Below are positions 9,567 to 17,000 of a DNA stretch of 36,259 nt, piece by piece. Position 1 is the stretch's first letter. Each line of letters begins with the position of its first letter. The DNA lies in contig NZ_JANQOP010000041.1 of assembly GCF_028285745.1 (NCBI RefSeq), forward strand, positions 1 to 36,259, read 5' to 3'. The translations under genes and the position numbers were made by a program. The notes under the pieces are model-generated. The model did no database searches, had not been told where the DNA came from, and was given only the letters and a program-made list of their open reading frames with translations. This DNA comes from Acaryochloris sp. IP29b_bin.137. GTDB taxonomy: Bacteria > Cyanobacteriota > Cyanobacteriia > Thermosynechococcales > Thermosynechococcaceae.

Positions 9567-9696
9567 TTACTGATTCCGCTCCTACGTTATGCCAGGCAGC
9601 TGTGGCCTCCAGTGCATTGCAAAAGCTGTTGAGGCTACCCAACAATGCATCGTAATTAATGATAAGCGTCGTCTCTCTCACCTTGCAGACGACCAT
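9553..9696 (-). CDS. Candidate 47-residue small ORF overlapping the next gene's start
   Basis: An ATG-initiated frame encodes 47 residues (begins MVVCKVRETTLIINYDALLG). Its TAA lies 14 bases inside the downstream helical-repeat gene, an arrangement compatible with translational coupling. The composition is protein-like, with an amphipathic central helix, but no ribosome-binding site is evident and no family is recognised. It could be chance. Confidence 0.25.
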   Translation of the reverse strand: MVVCKVRETTLIINYDALLGSLNSFCNALEATAAWHNVGAESVNECD

Positions 9697-9748
9697 ACAA
9701 CGTTAGTTTCGGTTTCGATGCTAGATGACTTCTGGGAAAATCTGTACC

Positions 9749-10162
9749 TTAATACTGATAAATAATAAGTGGTACGCGGGTCAGGCCCAGATGGAAATCA
9801 GTAGACCAGCAAGTTTGAATGGAACGATGGTCCATGACGTGAAGTCCCATCGCATCCGCCAGCGTTAAATCCTGAACAGAAAAGTTGCGGAGTAGTTCTG
9901 CAGCACCCCTTTGCTCCTGAAGACCCACATCGATAACTTGAAGAGGCGACAAAACTTCCACCATTGCCATAAACTGCAAAGCTCGCGTGCGATCATAGCG
10001 CTTGAGAAACCAATCATGTCCTTCTGCAATGACAAGAGGCGTAGTAATCAGTGGAGGTGGGTCAGCAAACAGCCTTCGAAATAGAGAGTGGTATGTATCG
10101 GAGCGATCCAGAAAAGCAATAAACGCGGAAGTATCAACGTATGTCTCAGTCTTTGTGGCCAT
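9749..10162 (-). CDS. vapC: PIN-domain ribonuclease toxin, VapC-like
   Basis: A 137-residue PIN-domain protein and likely toxin of a type II system, cutting RNA in a metal-dependent way. Seen: the first acidic motif YVDTSAFIAF (Asp10), a conserved Glu in VIAEGHDWF (~46), an Asp in LTLADAMGLHVMD, and the STD motif in CWSTDFHLG near the end. The frame opens further upstream at MMSWS, but the ATG at 10162 gives the usual N-terminus and a 17-base overlap with the antitoxin gene, typical of vapBC pairs. All expected acidic residues are present, so the toxin appears intact. Confidence 0.85.
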   Translation of the reverse strand: MATKTETYVDTSAFIAFLDRSDTYHSLFRRLFADPPPLITTPLVIAEGHDWFLKRYDRTRALQFMAMVEVLSPLQVIDVGLQEQRGAAELLRNFSVQDLTLADAMGLHVMDHRSIQTCWSTDFHLGLTRVPLIIYQY

Positions 10163-10370
10163 AGACCAACTCATCAATGGACTGGCTACTCTGGGGATTC
10201 TCTGACTCCACCATCCCAGCGTATTGCATCCAGGGCTTTGACTGATCTACGGGCAGAGCATTACGCAAGGAGCGGCGAAGAAGCTCTGCGAGGGAAATTC
10301 CTAGCCGTTGTGCTTCTTGCTTCGCAGCCTCATATTCTTCTTCAGATAAGCTGATTTGGGTCCGCAGCAT
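10146..10370 (-). CDS. vapB: Ribbon-helix-helix antitoxin, VapB-like
   Basis: A 74-residue protein with an N-terminal ribbon-helix-helix: a short strand LRTQISL, then helices EEEYEAAKQEAQRLG and SLAELLRRSLRNAL. This is followed by an extended acidic tail (SQSIDELVYGHKD) of the kind that wraps a PIN toxin active site. It is the first gene of the vapBC pair and overlaps vapC. Its start codon lies inside a palindromic element (10370-10398), which fits autorepression by the toxin-antitoxin complex. Confidence 0.85.
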   Translation of the reverse strand: MLRTQISLSEEEYEAAKQEAQRLGISLAELLRRSLRNALPVDQSKPWMQYAGMVESENPQSSQSIDELVYGHKD

Positions 10371-10406
10371 GATAACACTTTTGGGGATGCTGTTATCAGA
10401 GTAACA
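10370..10406. promoter_or_regulatory. Palindromic operator over the vapB start
   Basis: TGATAACA (10370-10377) and TGTTATCA (10391-10398) are exact reverse complements with starts 21 bp apart, about two helical turns. A further half-site, TAACA at 10102 bases past the window's 300 mark in this region (10402-10406), pairs with TGTTA at 10391-10395. The position over the translation start of an RHH antitoxin gene suggests the autoregulatory operator. Confidence 0.6.
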
Positions 10407-10458
10407 GATCTAGGCAACATAGGTTGATACTGAGACGCTGGTTAGTTGCGATCGCTTG

Positions 10459-10765
10459 AATGGTAAAACTTTGAGTCTAAATTTCAGCCCTTCCGAATTA
10501 TTGTCCGGCTATACAGATAAAAACCGATGTGAGAAACTGCACCAAAAACTGAGATATTCGCCGAACGAACCATTGTATAGATGCTGATTGTGAAGCTGCT
10601 GCAGAATATTCGAATTTCTGCCGCTCGAAAGGGATTCAAGGCTCACATACAGATTTCTTAATTTGTGCTGTTGCCATACGAGCTAAATTCGAAATTTATA
10701 CTACTGACAAAGACTTTAGTCACTACGCCAAGCATTTACCAATTCTACTCTTCGCGACAAGCTAA
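10459..10765 (+). pseudogene. Frameshifted remnant of a second vapC (PIN-domain) gene
   Basis: Two overlapping plus-strand frames together encode a PIN-toxin C-terminal two-thirds. The first frame reads ELLSGYTDKNRCEKLHQKL and ends at TGA near 10585. The second frame takes over near 10575 and reads ADCEAAAEYSNFCRSKGIQG, then SHTDFLICAVAIRAKF, then IYTTDKDFSHYAKHLPI, ending at TAA 10763-10765. SHTDFLICAVA and TTDKDF match the third and fourth acidic motifs of VapC proteins. No start codon and no first Asp motif are found upstream, so it is both truncated and frameshifted. It lies back to back with the intact vapBC pair but on the other strand, and it differs in sequence from that vapC. The rest of the 10371-10961 interval holds no other gene that I can see. 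Confidence 0.7.
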
Positions 10766-10961
10766 CGGGGCGATGAGCAGTGTGAGTGGGATAAAAGAGA
10801 ACACTTTTGTATTCTGTTTTCAGAGTAAGAGAGCTGTGTTGATCACCCATTGATCATGACAACTGTAATTTAGGACAAGGTTCACCAAGGAATTATCTGA
10901 TATTTACCTTCTAAATTTAGGTTTTGGTAACATAGAGCCCCTTTCAGGAGTGTAATCATCG

Positions 10962-11279
10962 ATGAGTACCCTGGTAGACCAAAGATCAGAGATTGAACAA
11001 CCCAGTCGGAAGGGAAATCCAATTTGGCAGTGGATAGGGGTTGCCTTACTGGTTTATCTGTTAATTGCCGCCGTCGGCATGATTGGTTCTGGCTTTAAGT
11101 CAGCTACGGAGGACCAAGCCAAAGAACTGTTTGCCTTTGCCACTAACCCCTTTATGGGGCTGATTATGGGAATGGTGGCTACCGCATTGATTCAGTCTTC
11201 GAGTACCGTCACGTCCATTATTGTGGGGCTAGTGGCCGGGGGATTACCGGTTGCCACGGCAGTACCGATGGTCAATTGA
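10962..11279 (+). pseudogene. Na/Pi cotransporter family gene, truncated after the first QSSS repeat
   Basis: The frame encodes 105 residues: one transmembrane segment (WIGVALLVYLLIAAVGMIG), then the family hallmark ALIQSSSTVTSIIVGLVAGG, and stops at VPMVN. Members of the sodium-dependent phosphate cotransporter family have about 350-400 residues or more with two inverted QSSS-containing repeats, so at least two thirds is missing. Family similarity ends exactly at PMV. In another frame the following DNA reads IEEAIKGLQTRVQNLLNR and stops at 11329-11331, which looks like the 3' end of a gene. The likely cause is a deletion that joined the 5' part to unrelated or distal coding DNA out of frame. 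The start has a good AGGAG site. Not expected to transport. Confidence 0.75.
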
Positions 11280-11327
11280 AGAAGCGATTAAGGGCTTGCA
11301 AACCAGAGTGCAAAATCTGCTGAATCG

Positions 11328-11666
11328 CTAGCGTAAGTCCCAAGCCCAATAAACACTGGTCACCTTTAATCCTCGGGCAGTTTCCAAGGCAATAACTCGC
11401 AGCCCTCTCAGCTTGTCAACAAACCGTTGATAGGGCGTATTCCTAAGGGTTTTATCTAGGATGGTGTACGTTTTGGCGTGGCTGTGATATTCCTGCTTGC
11501 CGTACAGAAGCGCTAGTTCGATCATATCGGTGGAAATGGCCCGTTGCTGCATGCGTCGCTTCGTATGGCTAGGATCGCTCACGGTGCCAGACAGGAAAAA
11601 CTCAGGCAGTGAATCGGTGCGAGAATCGTCGGTTAGCAGTTGATGCAGTTCATGGGCGAGTTTCAT
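11328..11666 (-). CDS. DUF4258 domain protein
   Basis: A 112-residue soluble protein. The middle carries the DUF4258 pattern HTKRRMQQRAISTDMIELAL, followed by LYGKQEYHSHAKTYTILD and a strand ending VIALETARGLKVTSVYWAW. DUF4258 proteins are small and RelE-like in predicted fold, and are sometimes found with antitoxin genes. No partner gene is adjacent here, so a toxin role cannot be claimed. Its stop overlaps by four bases the 3' end of the residual open frame left by the transporter deletion, which places it right at the deletion scar. Confidence 0.7.
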   Translation of the reverse strand: MKLAHELHQLLTDDSRTDSLPEFFLSGTVSDPSHTKRRMQQRAISTDMIELALLYGKQEYHSHAKTYTILDKTLRNTPYQRFVDKLRGLRVIALETARGLKVTSVYWAWDLR

Positions 11667-12042
11667 ATCCTTGACCTAATCGCAGCTAAACTTAGCTTAA
11701 ATCTAGGCTCATCAGAGCAAAACGATTAAACTACGGATCTATTGGCACTGCTGTTCTACCCATCTACGCAATAGTACTGAATTTAAATCTAGGAAAGTAC
11801 AACAAAATACTGGAGCTGAGAGAACAGAAGTCAGCTTGAGCCTGGATTTCCCCCATGATGCCATGGTTAACACGGGGTGGGTCAAGCTTTGTTATGGAAC
11901 GCTACGTCTCCGATAGAACTGAGTTTTGGGCTCTATCCAAATGCAGAGAGTTTTTTCAATGGATGTTGCGGGAAGTGAGATGGGTTAAGGTTCTAGATTC
12001 CTCTTCAAAACGGAGGAACCTAGAATTAATTTTTCATCGGTA
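11667..12042. other. Intergenic stretch with no recognisable gene
   Basis: 376 bases between the DUF4258 start and the VOC gene stop. A 63-codon plus-strand frame at 11855 shows no family pattern or ribosome site and is not called. The only structure I see is the hairpin at 11991-12025. Confidence 0.5.
11991..12025 (-). terminator. 13-bp stem-loop after the VOC gene
   Basis: TTCTAGATTCCTC (11991-12003) and GAGGAACCTAGAA (12013-12025) form a 13-bp stem with a 9-base loop and one imperfect pair, which becomes a G-U pair in the minus-strand transcript. It begins 17 bases beyond the minus-strand VOC stop, consistent with a terminator, although no strong U run follows. Confidence 0.5.
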
Positions 12043-12408
12043 CTAGTGGGACTGACCTGCTGGGACGCCTGACGGCTGTAGGAGGCTGAGCAGGTTACCA
12101 TCCGGGGTCCGCATGGCTGCGACTTTGCCGAAAGCAGGTTCTCTGACACGACCTTCGAGTTGGGCACCTAGGGATTCCAAAGTTGCGATCGCAGCATAAA
12201 CATCTTCCACATGAAAACTCAAAATCGGAGAATCTCCCCCAGAAGACCCTTCTGCTGCATGAAGGGCAATCGTCGTCCCGCCCGCATCTAGCTCTGCCCA
12301 ACCTGGACTTTGCATTTTCACGGCCAACCCCAGTCCTTCGGAGTAAAACTTTACGGTTGCCGGAATATCTTTAACCATCAGCATGACATGTTTAAATTCA
12401 GCGGCCAT
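12043..12408 (-). CDS. VOC (glyoxalase/bleomycin-resistance fold) protein
   Basis: A 121-residue single VOC domain with paired beta-alpha-beta-beta-beta modules. Seen: FKHVMLMVKDIPATVKFY with a metal-ligand-like His, FYSEGLGLAV, the strand TTIALHAA, SFHVEDVYAAIATLESLG, and the terminal MRTPDGNLLSLLQP. These features fit the glyoxalase I-like superfamily, whose members include lyases, dioxygenases and resistance proteins; the substrate cannot be read from sequence. The open frame runs further upstream, but the ATG at 12408 is preceded by AGGA with good spacing and starts the domain, so I use it. Confidence 0.88.
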   Translation of the reverse strand: MAAEFKHVMLMVKDIPATVKFYSEGLGLAVKMQSPGWAELDAGGTTIALHAAEGSSGGDSPILSFHVEDVYAAIATLESLGAQLEGRVREPAFGKVAAMRTPDGNLLSLLQPSGVPAGQSH

Positions 12409-12598
12409 ATTATTTGTTCCTAAACGCCCATCATATTGATCATAGTGATATTTAGCCGGGCGTGCTCCACAGGTAAGGCCGTGGATTGCTGAAAGGTTTA
12501 TCATTCCGTTCACCCATGCTTTGCTTCCAGGGCGTGACCACCCGCTCTAAAACGGTTAATTATGGGACGGCTTAAATTATGAGATCCTAAATAAAGGC

Positions 12599-12623
12599 AG
12601 CAATCGGAAAAATCGCGATTGCT
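12599..12623. promoter_or_regulatory. 8-bp inverted repeat upstream of the binding-protein gene
   Basis: AGCAATCG (12599-12606) and CGATTGCT (12616-12623) are exact reverse complements separated by nine bases. They lie 23 bases before the ATG at 12646, in the region between divergent genes. This could be an operator or a leader hairpin. Confidence 0.35.
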
Positions 12624-12645
12624 TATCCGTTGAGCCGTAAAGTTT

Positions 12646-13890
12646 ATGAAAAAACATTATTGGTGGGTTGGGGGAGTAGCTGTACTACAGATTTTGATAT
12701 TAGGGTTGCTGTATTTCAATTGGCCCCCAATGGTGCTGACCCTGCTGGTGCCTGAGAGTGAAAAGCCAGCCTGGCAGAGCTTAATTACACTCTTTGAAGC
12801 TCAACATCCTAAAACTAAAATTCAGCTGATTACTGCCAAAAATTTAGGAGGCTTTTTAACCAAACAGTTAAAAGAAGGAACGTGTTTGCCCAAAGGCTCG
12901 CCAGATATTGTCTATTTAGATGTCATTTGGGTACCAGAATTTGCGGTGCGAGGATGTCTTCAAGATCTGTCAAAGCGGTTTGTTCCGAAGATGAAATCGC
13001 AATTTTCACCTCAAGCCGTCAGAGATGGAGAATACCTTGGCAAGTCCTACCGCATTCCTTTTCGGTCAGATATGGGGATGCTCTATTACCGATCTGATTT
13101 GCTCAATCAAGCGGGCTATCAGCACCCCCCGGAGACCTTTACTGAATTAATAGAAATCTCGAAAACGCTTAAACAGAAGCAACTTGTAGAGTGGGGATTT
13201 CTCTGGCAAGGCGATCAGTATGAAGGCAAAATTGCCACCTTTGTCGAAGTCTTGAGGGGGCATGGAGGCTACTGGATTGATGAAAAAACTCGCCAGGTCG
13301 GACTCGATCAACCCCAGGCCATTCAGGCCGTTCAATTTCTCCGCACAACCTTGAAAAGCAAGGTATCACCTGCGAATGTCCTCACCTTTAGTGAAGACGA
13401 ATCTCTGGCTCAGTTTAGAGCCGGGAAAAGTATATTTTTGCGCCATTGGCCCAGGGCGCGATCCTTTCTGGCAGATGACAACAACGGGGCTGTCAAGGCC
13501 GTACCCATGCAGCTCCACACCCCAGCTCATCAAGGAGGCCCTTGTAATGGCAGTTGGGGATTAGGCATTGCTAAAAAGACGCAGCATGCCGATCGAGCTT
13601 GGAAAGCCATTCAATTTTTCACGAGCGAGCAGGCTCAGCGCCAATTTACCCAGGAGACCCAGTTTGTTCCCAGTCATAAAGCGGTGCTCAAACAAGACTC
13701 TCCTGAGATTCAACAAGCGATTACAAAAGCCATCTTTCGACCTCGTATTCCTGAATATGATCAAGCCTCCGAAATCTTGCAAGCTGCCCTTAGCCAAGCC
13801 CTCAACCCGGACACATCCGATCAAGAGGCCCAGTCCATTATGAAAACAGCCGCTCAAGAAACGCGTCAACTCCTCAATCCGCCTTCATAG
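12646..13890 (+). CDS. ABC-type sugar-binding protein (family 1 solute-binding), membrane-anchored
   Basis: A 414-residue extracytoplasmic solute-binding protein of the family-1 (maltose/trehalose-like) type. Seen: an N-terminal hydrophobic helix (~residues 7-25), then alternating alpha/beta lobes with PESEKPAWQSLITLFEAQHP, SPDIVYLDVIWVPEFA, RIPFRSDMGMLYYR, FRAGKSIFLRHWP and GSWGLGIAKKTQ, all typical of this family. No lipobox Cys follows the hydrophobic helix, so it is probably held by an uncleaved signal anchor or secreted. No permease or ATPase gene is adjacent, so it is an orphan component, which is common for cyanobacterial sugar/osmolyte systems. It converges on the kinase gene with nine bases between stops. 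Confidence 0.87.
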   Translation: MKKHYWWVGGVAVLQILILGLLYFNWPPMVLTLLVPESEKPAWQSLITLFEAQHPKTKIQLITAKNLGGFLTKQLKEGTCLPKGSPDIVYLDVIWVPEFAVRGCLQDLSKRFVPKMKSQFSPQAVRDGEYLGKSYRIPFRSDMGMLYYRSDLLNQAGYQHPPETFTELIEISKTLKQKQLVEWGFLWQGDQYEGKIATFVEVLRGHGGYWIDEKTRQVGLDQPQAIQAVQFLRTTLKSKVSPANVLTFSEDESLAQFRAGKSIFLRHWPRARSFLADDNNGAVKAVPMQLHTPAHQGGPCNGSWGLGIAKKTQHADRAWKAIQFFTSEQAQRQFTQETQFVPSHKAVLKQDSPEIQQAITKAIFRPRIPEYDQASEILQAALSQALNPDTSDQEAQSIMKTAAQETRQLLNPPS

Positions 13891-13899
13891 CCGAATGGA

Positions 13900-15093
13900 T
13901 CAAGGATATTGCCTCACTTGTTGATTGGGTTCTTCAACCGGTTGGCTATTTTCACGGGCTTGCCACCATAACAAACCGCTGACTAGTAGAACTGAAAATA
14001 GAATCAGGTTTAAGAACCAGCCCCAAAGAAAAAGCGAGTTTTCGGGTGAGACAGTGGTGGCTTCTTCAGTTTGGGACTTTTGTGTGCCTGTGGCCTTTTC
14101 TTCACTCCGAGATTGAGGTAGAGGGTCGATCTTTCCTGTGTGGATATACTCTAAAACTTTGGTGGCAGATTGCGGACGATCCTGGACAAATGGGGCCATA
14201 AGGTGATCCACCCAATCTGCGAGAACCGAAGAGACGCCCGGTGCTTGGTCTCGCCAAATTAATTTTCCAGCATCATCTTCCTCTAAATCATAAGGTGGAA
14301 TCCGAGTCAGCAAATGCACGCAAGTGCGGCCCAAGGCATACAAATCAGACTGCTGTACGGTCCTTCCCCGGATTTGCTCTGGAGGCGTATATCCTGCTGC
14401 AAAGATGCCGTCATTCGTAACCGTTGTATGGGGCCCAGTCGGGGGGTCACCCTTGCCCCTTGAACGAGGACGAACTTGTTTAACCGCACCAAAATCAATT
14501 AAGACAAGCTGACCATTGGGTCGCAGCATGATGTTAGAGGGTTTGATATCCCGATGCCAAATCTTGTTGGCGTGAAGATAGGCAACAATCTTGAGCAGTT
14601 CCCGTAACCAAGGCAATAGAGTTGCCTCGTCAATCGGGCCATTCTGATTGATCCAGTGGTGCAAGTTCTGACCTTCAATCTTCTCCATCAGAAAGTAATA
14701 GATCTTGCGCCGCCTGTGCGGTATTGATATGGAAAAGTAGCCTCTATCACTTCGATCTTCGGGATATACCTGGGGAATGCCTGGATGGTTAAGATTTTGA
14801 AGATGAAGCGCTTCCCGCCTAAATAGCCGCTCAAGGTACCCCCCGTTATATTTAAGGATTTTCATGACTTTGCGACCCATCTGAGGGTGTTCCGCCCAGC
14901 GCTTGTCCACAACATCAAAGATTTCTGTATTGCCAAAATGGTCTAGATTAACGAGCGGTTGAACGAGTTGATAAGTATGGTTCAGAACTAACGGGGATTG
15001 GCATCCGGGGCAGACTTCAACGCTGGCCTCGTTTCGTCGCTCCTTGCATTTAGGATTGGGGCAATATACAAATTTAGGCGTAGAGTGAGACAT
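13900..15093 (-). CDS. Serine/threonine protein kinase with N-terminal zinc ribbon and C-terminal membrane helix
   Basis: 397 residues. Order: a four-Cys zinc ribbon (Cys11, 16, 28, 31; CPNPKC and CPGC), a Hanks-type kinase domain (~45-320), a low-complexity linker, and one transmembrane helix (LILFSVLLVSGLLWW, ~360-380). Catalytic elements are present: KVMKIL with the ATP Lys, the catalytic loop HRDIKPSNIM (~178), DFG in LIDFGAVKQ (~200), and GYTPPEQIRG as the APE-region motif. The glycine-rich loop is not canonical, as in many cyanobacterial kinases. The kinase domain should face the cytoplasm. It starts 14 bases after the NB-ARC stop, so the two form an operon with NB-ARC first. The substrate is unknown. 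Confidence 0.9.
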   Translation of the reverse strand: MSHSTPKFVYCPNPKCKERRNEASVEVCPGCQSPLVLNHTYQLVQPLVNLDHFGNTEIFDVVDKRWAEHPQMGRKVMKILKYNGGYLERLFRREALHLQNLNHPGIPQVYPEDRSDRGYFSISIPHRRRKIYYFLMEKIEGQNLHHWINQNGPIDEATLLPWLRELLKIVAYLHANKIWHRDIKPSNIMLRPNGQLVLIDFGAVKQVRPRSRGKGDPPTGPHTTVTNDGIFAAGYTPPEQIRGRTVQQSDLYALGRTCVHLLTRIPPYDLEEDDAGKLIWRDQAPGVSSVLADWVDHLMAPFVQDRPQSATKVLEYIHTGKIDPLPQSRSEEKATGTQKSQTEEATTVSPENSLFLWGWFLNLILFSVLLVSGLLWWQARENSQPVEEPNQQVRQYP

Positions 15094-15107
15094 TATCCAA
15101 TCACTAC

Positions 15108-16391
15108 TTAGGCTTCAGCAGCCATCATCCGTTGGGTGACTTCCTTAATCAAAGGCAGAAGAATAAACCCTTGCTCTCCAGATTCAATCAGCGATCTCTT
15201 TTTGAGAGAGGCTAAAGCATCTATCAACTCATGGGTAGAGACAGAATCCAGTCTTGTATCCAGTTGTTTGAACGGCATACCTGCACTTTGGGCAGATAGA
15301 ACATACAAAATTTGCTGTTCAAGAGAAGAAGTGCGATCCAGGATTCGTTCAATAAAATTATGAACGTCTCTAGTGGTCAAACTGTTGTCCAAAAAATCAC
15401 GGACATTGCCATCAAAGACCTCCTTTATTGTTTCAGCAACCAATTTCAACATCATCGGATTACCTGCGTAGGCTGTGATTAGATATGGCCACTTTTTCTC
15501 TCCTGTAAGTCCCTTATCTCTGAGAAGCGCTGTAGCCGCTTCAAAGTCCAAGCCAAGAAGTTTAAATGAGCTAACAGAGACGGTTTTACCCTCCAACAAG
15601 GCAACTTCGCTATTTTTGGCTTGGCTGGTTATTAACACACAGGCCTTGTGGCGTATAACCCCTAATAATCTGATCCACTGGCCATAATTTTCGTAGTTGC
15701 GGCGATACTGCCCTGCTAAGTTGCCGCTTTGGGAAAAGGCTTCCATACCGTTAAGCACAAGTAAGCATCGATGTTGCTGTAGATATTGCATTACCCAGTC
15801 AATTTGCTCTGGCTCGGAAGCCGGTAAGTGATTAGGGCTAGAGGGTTCGAGGAAGTGGATTAGCTCTGACAGTAAGTCTGTGAGGAGCGGGGCATGGTAA
15901 AGGGAACGCCAAAAAACTCTCTCAAAATGGGGCTGTAGTCGTTGAGCAAGTTTTACGGCCAGTGTTGTTTTCCCCATACCCGCCATACCGTAGATGTTAA
16001 GTAAGCGATGACCTTCTTCAACAATCCGCTTTTCCAGCTTCGCTAATTCACTTGTCCGTCCATAAAAGACCGATACATCTGGCGCGTTTCCCCAATCCAC
16101 TGGTTTTGAGGCAGGGAACTGTGTAGACAAGGCTCCGCCTTCTAACGCTTGCTGATAGCGAGTGACTAGTAGTTGTTGGAGTTTTTTCAGTTTGACGGGG
16201 CCTTTGCCCACAATGCCAAATTTTTGATAGACCTCGCTCAGGCGTTTGCGAGCTGCATCGCCACTAATGCCGAGTTGTTCGCCAATCACTGCTGTGGTGT
16301 GGCCTTCCACAGCAAGTTCTAAAGCAGCTAGTTCAGATTTAGAGACCCCTTTTTGGGCGGCTATCTGGTTCAAAAAATCTAGTGGAATCAC
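15108..16391 (-). CDS. NB-ARC (STAND-type) ATPase with N-terminal helix-turn-helix, no repeat domain
   Basis: 427 residues. N-terminal ~75 residues form a LuxR-like HTH (LGISGDAARKRLSEVYQKFG). The NB-ARC module follows with the P-loop GMAGMGKTT (~138) and a GNPMMLKL motif as the GxP element, and the protein ends in a winged-helix-like segment (FILLPLIKEV). Relatives usually carry C-terminal WD40 or TPR repeats, which are absent here. The Walker B segment reads LLVLNG, Asn where Asp is expected (AAC codon), and the sensor-like TSR segment reads TSQ. Hydrolysis may be weak or lost while nucleotide binding is kept. The start is GTG at 16391. It is co-transcribed with the downstream kinase, which suggests shared signalling, but the role is unknown. 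Confidence 0.85.
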   Translation of the reverse strand: MIPLDFLNQIAAQKGVSKSELAALELAVEGHTTAVIGEQLGISGDAARKRLSEVYQKFGIVGKGPVKLKKLQQLLVTRYQQALEGGALSTQFPASKPVDWGNAPDVSVFYGRTSELAKLEKRIVEEGHRLLNIYGMAGMGKTTLAVKLAQRLQPHFERVFWRSLYHAPLLTDLLSELIHFLEPSSPNHLPASEPEQIDWVMQYLQQHRCLLVLNGMEAFSQSGNLAGQYRRNYENYGQWIRLLGVIRHKACVLITSQAKNSEVALLEGKTVSVSSFKLLGLDFEAATALLRDKGLTGEKKWPYLITAYAGNPMMLKLVAETIKEVFDGNVRDFLDNSLTTRDVHNFIERILDRTSSLEQQILYVLSAQSAGMPFKQLDTRLDSVSTHELIDALASLKKRSLIESGEQGFILLPLIKEVTQRMMAAEA

Positions 16392-16420
16392 TCGGCACTG
16401 CTCACATAACGATGGCCCAT
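16388..16420 (-). other. Possible 10-codon leader ORF overlapping the NB-ARC start
   Basis: ATG at 16420 opens MGHRYVSSAE and its TGA overlaps the GTG start of the NB-ARC gene by two bases. This would allow translational coupling. It contains one CTCACATAA element (16401). Only arrangement supports it. Confidence 0.2.
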
Positions 16421-17000
16421 TTGTTCAATCATAGCCCGAGAATAGGGTATTTATGTGAGGCTATCCTGATGTTGTGAGCATTCTCTATCCCTTTATCAGT
16501 GGCCTTCCTGCATTCACTTGTAAGGATCACCTATAAGCGAGCCTGATGAACCATAAAAAGCTTGAGAGCCATTTTATTTGCTCCTTTTTGAAAGATTTCA
16601 ACAATATTCACATAGAACTTGATTTATTGGGGTGAATAAAGTATACCTTTAAGTGACTCACATAAATGAGATTAGTATTTTATTTTTTCGAGGTTGCTGT
16701 AGCTGATGGCTGCAGCTTGATGTTGGGGTTGGCATCGACATTGCTGAGGCCCCCGGCACTGTCAGCTTCGGCGGTTCAAAAAAGACCTAAAACTACCCGT
16801 TAGGAACGTCGTGCAGCTTTCATGTTGACCAACGGTGCATATTCTTAGAGCAATTTAGGAAAAATGCAGCATGCCCTCCGATAAGTTCAGAACTCATTAC
16901 TAGAACAATCTTTATTCCTCCAATCCGGCTGTTTGTGCTCTAAACCGAATCAGAAGATTCGCCATCAATCTGGTAAGCCCGTTATTTGGGAGCAAAATAT
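16392..17000. other. Long intergenic region between divergent operons, with three CTCACATAA elements
   Basis: About 600 bases separating the minus-strand NB-ARC gene from the plus-strand exported-protein operon. CTCACATAA-type words lie at 16401, 16450 (inverse orientation) and 16657. A minus-strand open stretch (16680-16775) with protein-like composition has no start and may be decayed coding DNA. No RNA gene is recognised. Confidence 0.5.
16657..16672 (+). repeat. Upstream copy of a 16-bp direct repeat (CTCACATAAAWGAGAT)
   Basis: CTCACATAAATGAGAT here matches CTCACATAAAAGAGAT at 19055-19070 at 15 of 16 positions in the same orientation. The two copies bracket the two-gene exported-protein operon (17001-18807). 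Confidence 0.5.

Noticed and set aside
11855..12046. 63-codon plus-strand frame before the VOC gene
   Set aside because: Contains the terminator stem in its codons and matches nothing recognisable.
16680..16775. Short minus-strand coding-like stretch (AEADSAGGLSNVDANPNIKL)
   Set aside because: No start codon and under 35 codons; could be the tail of a lost gene but nothing identifies it.
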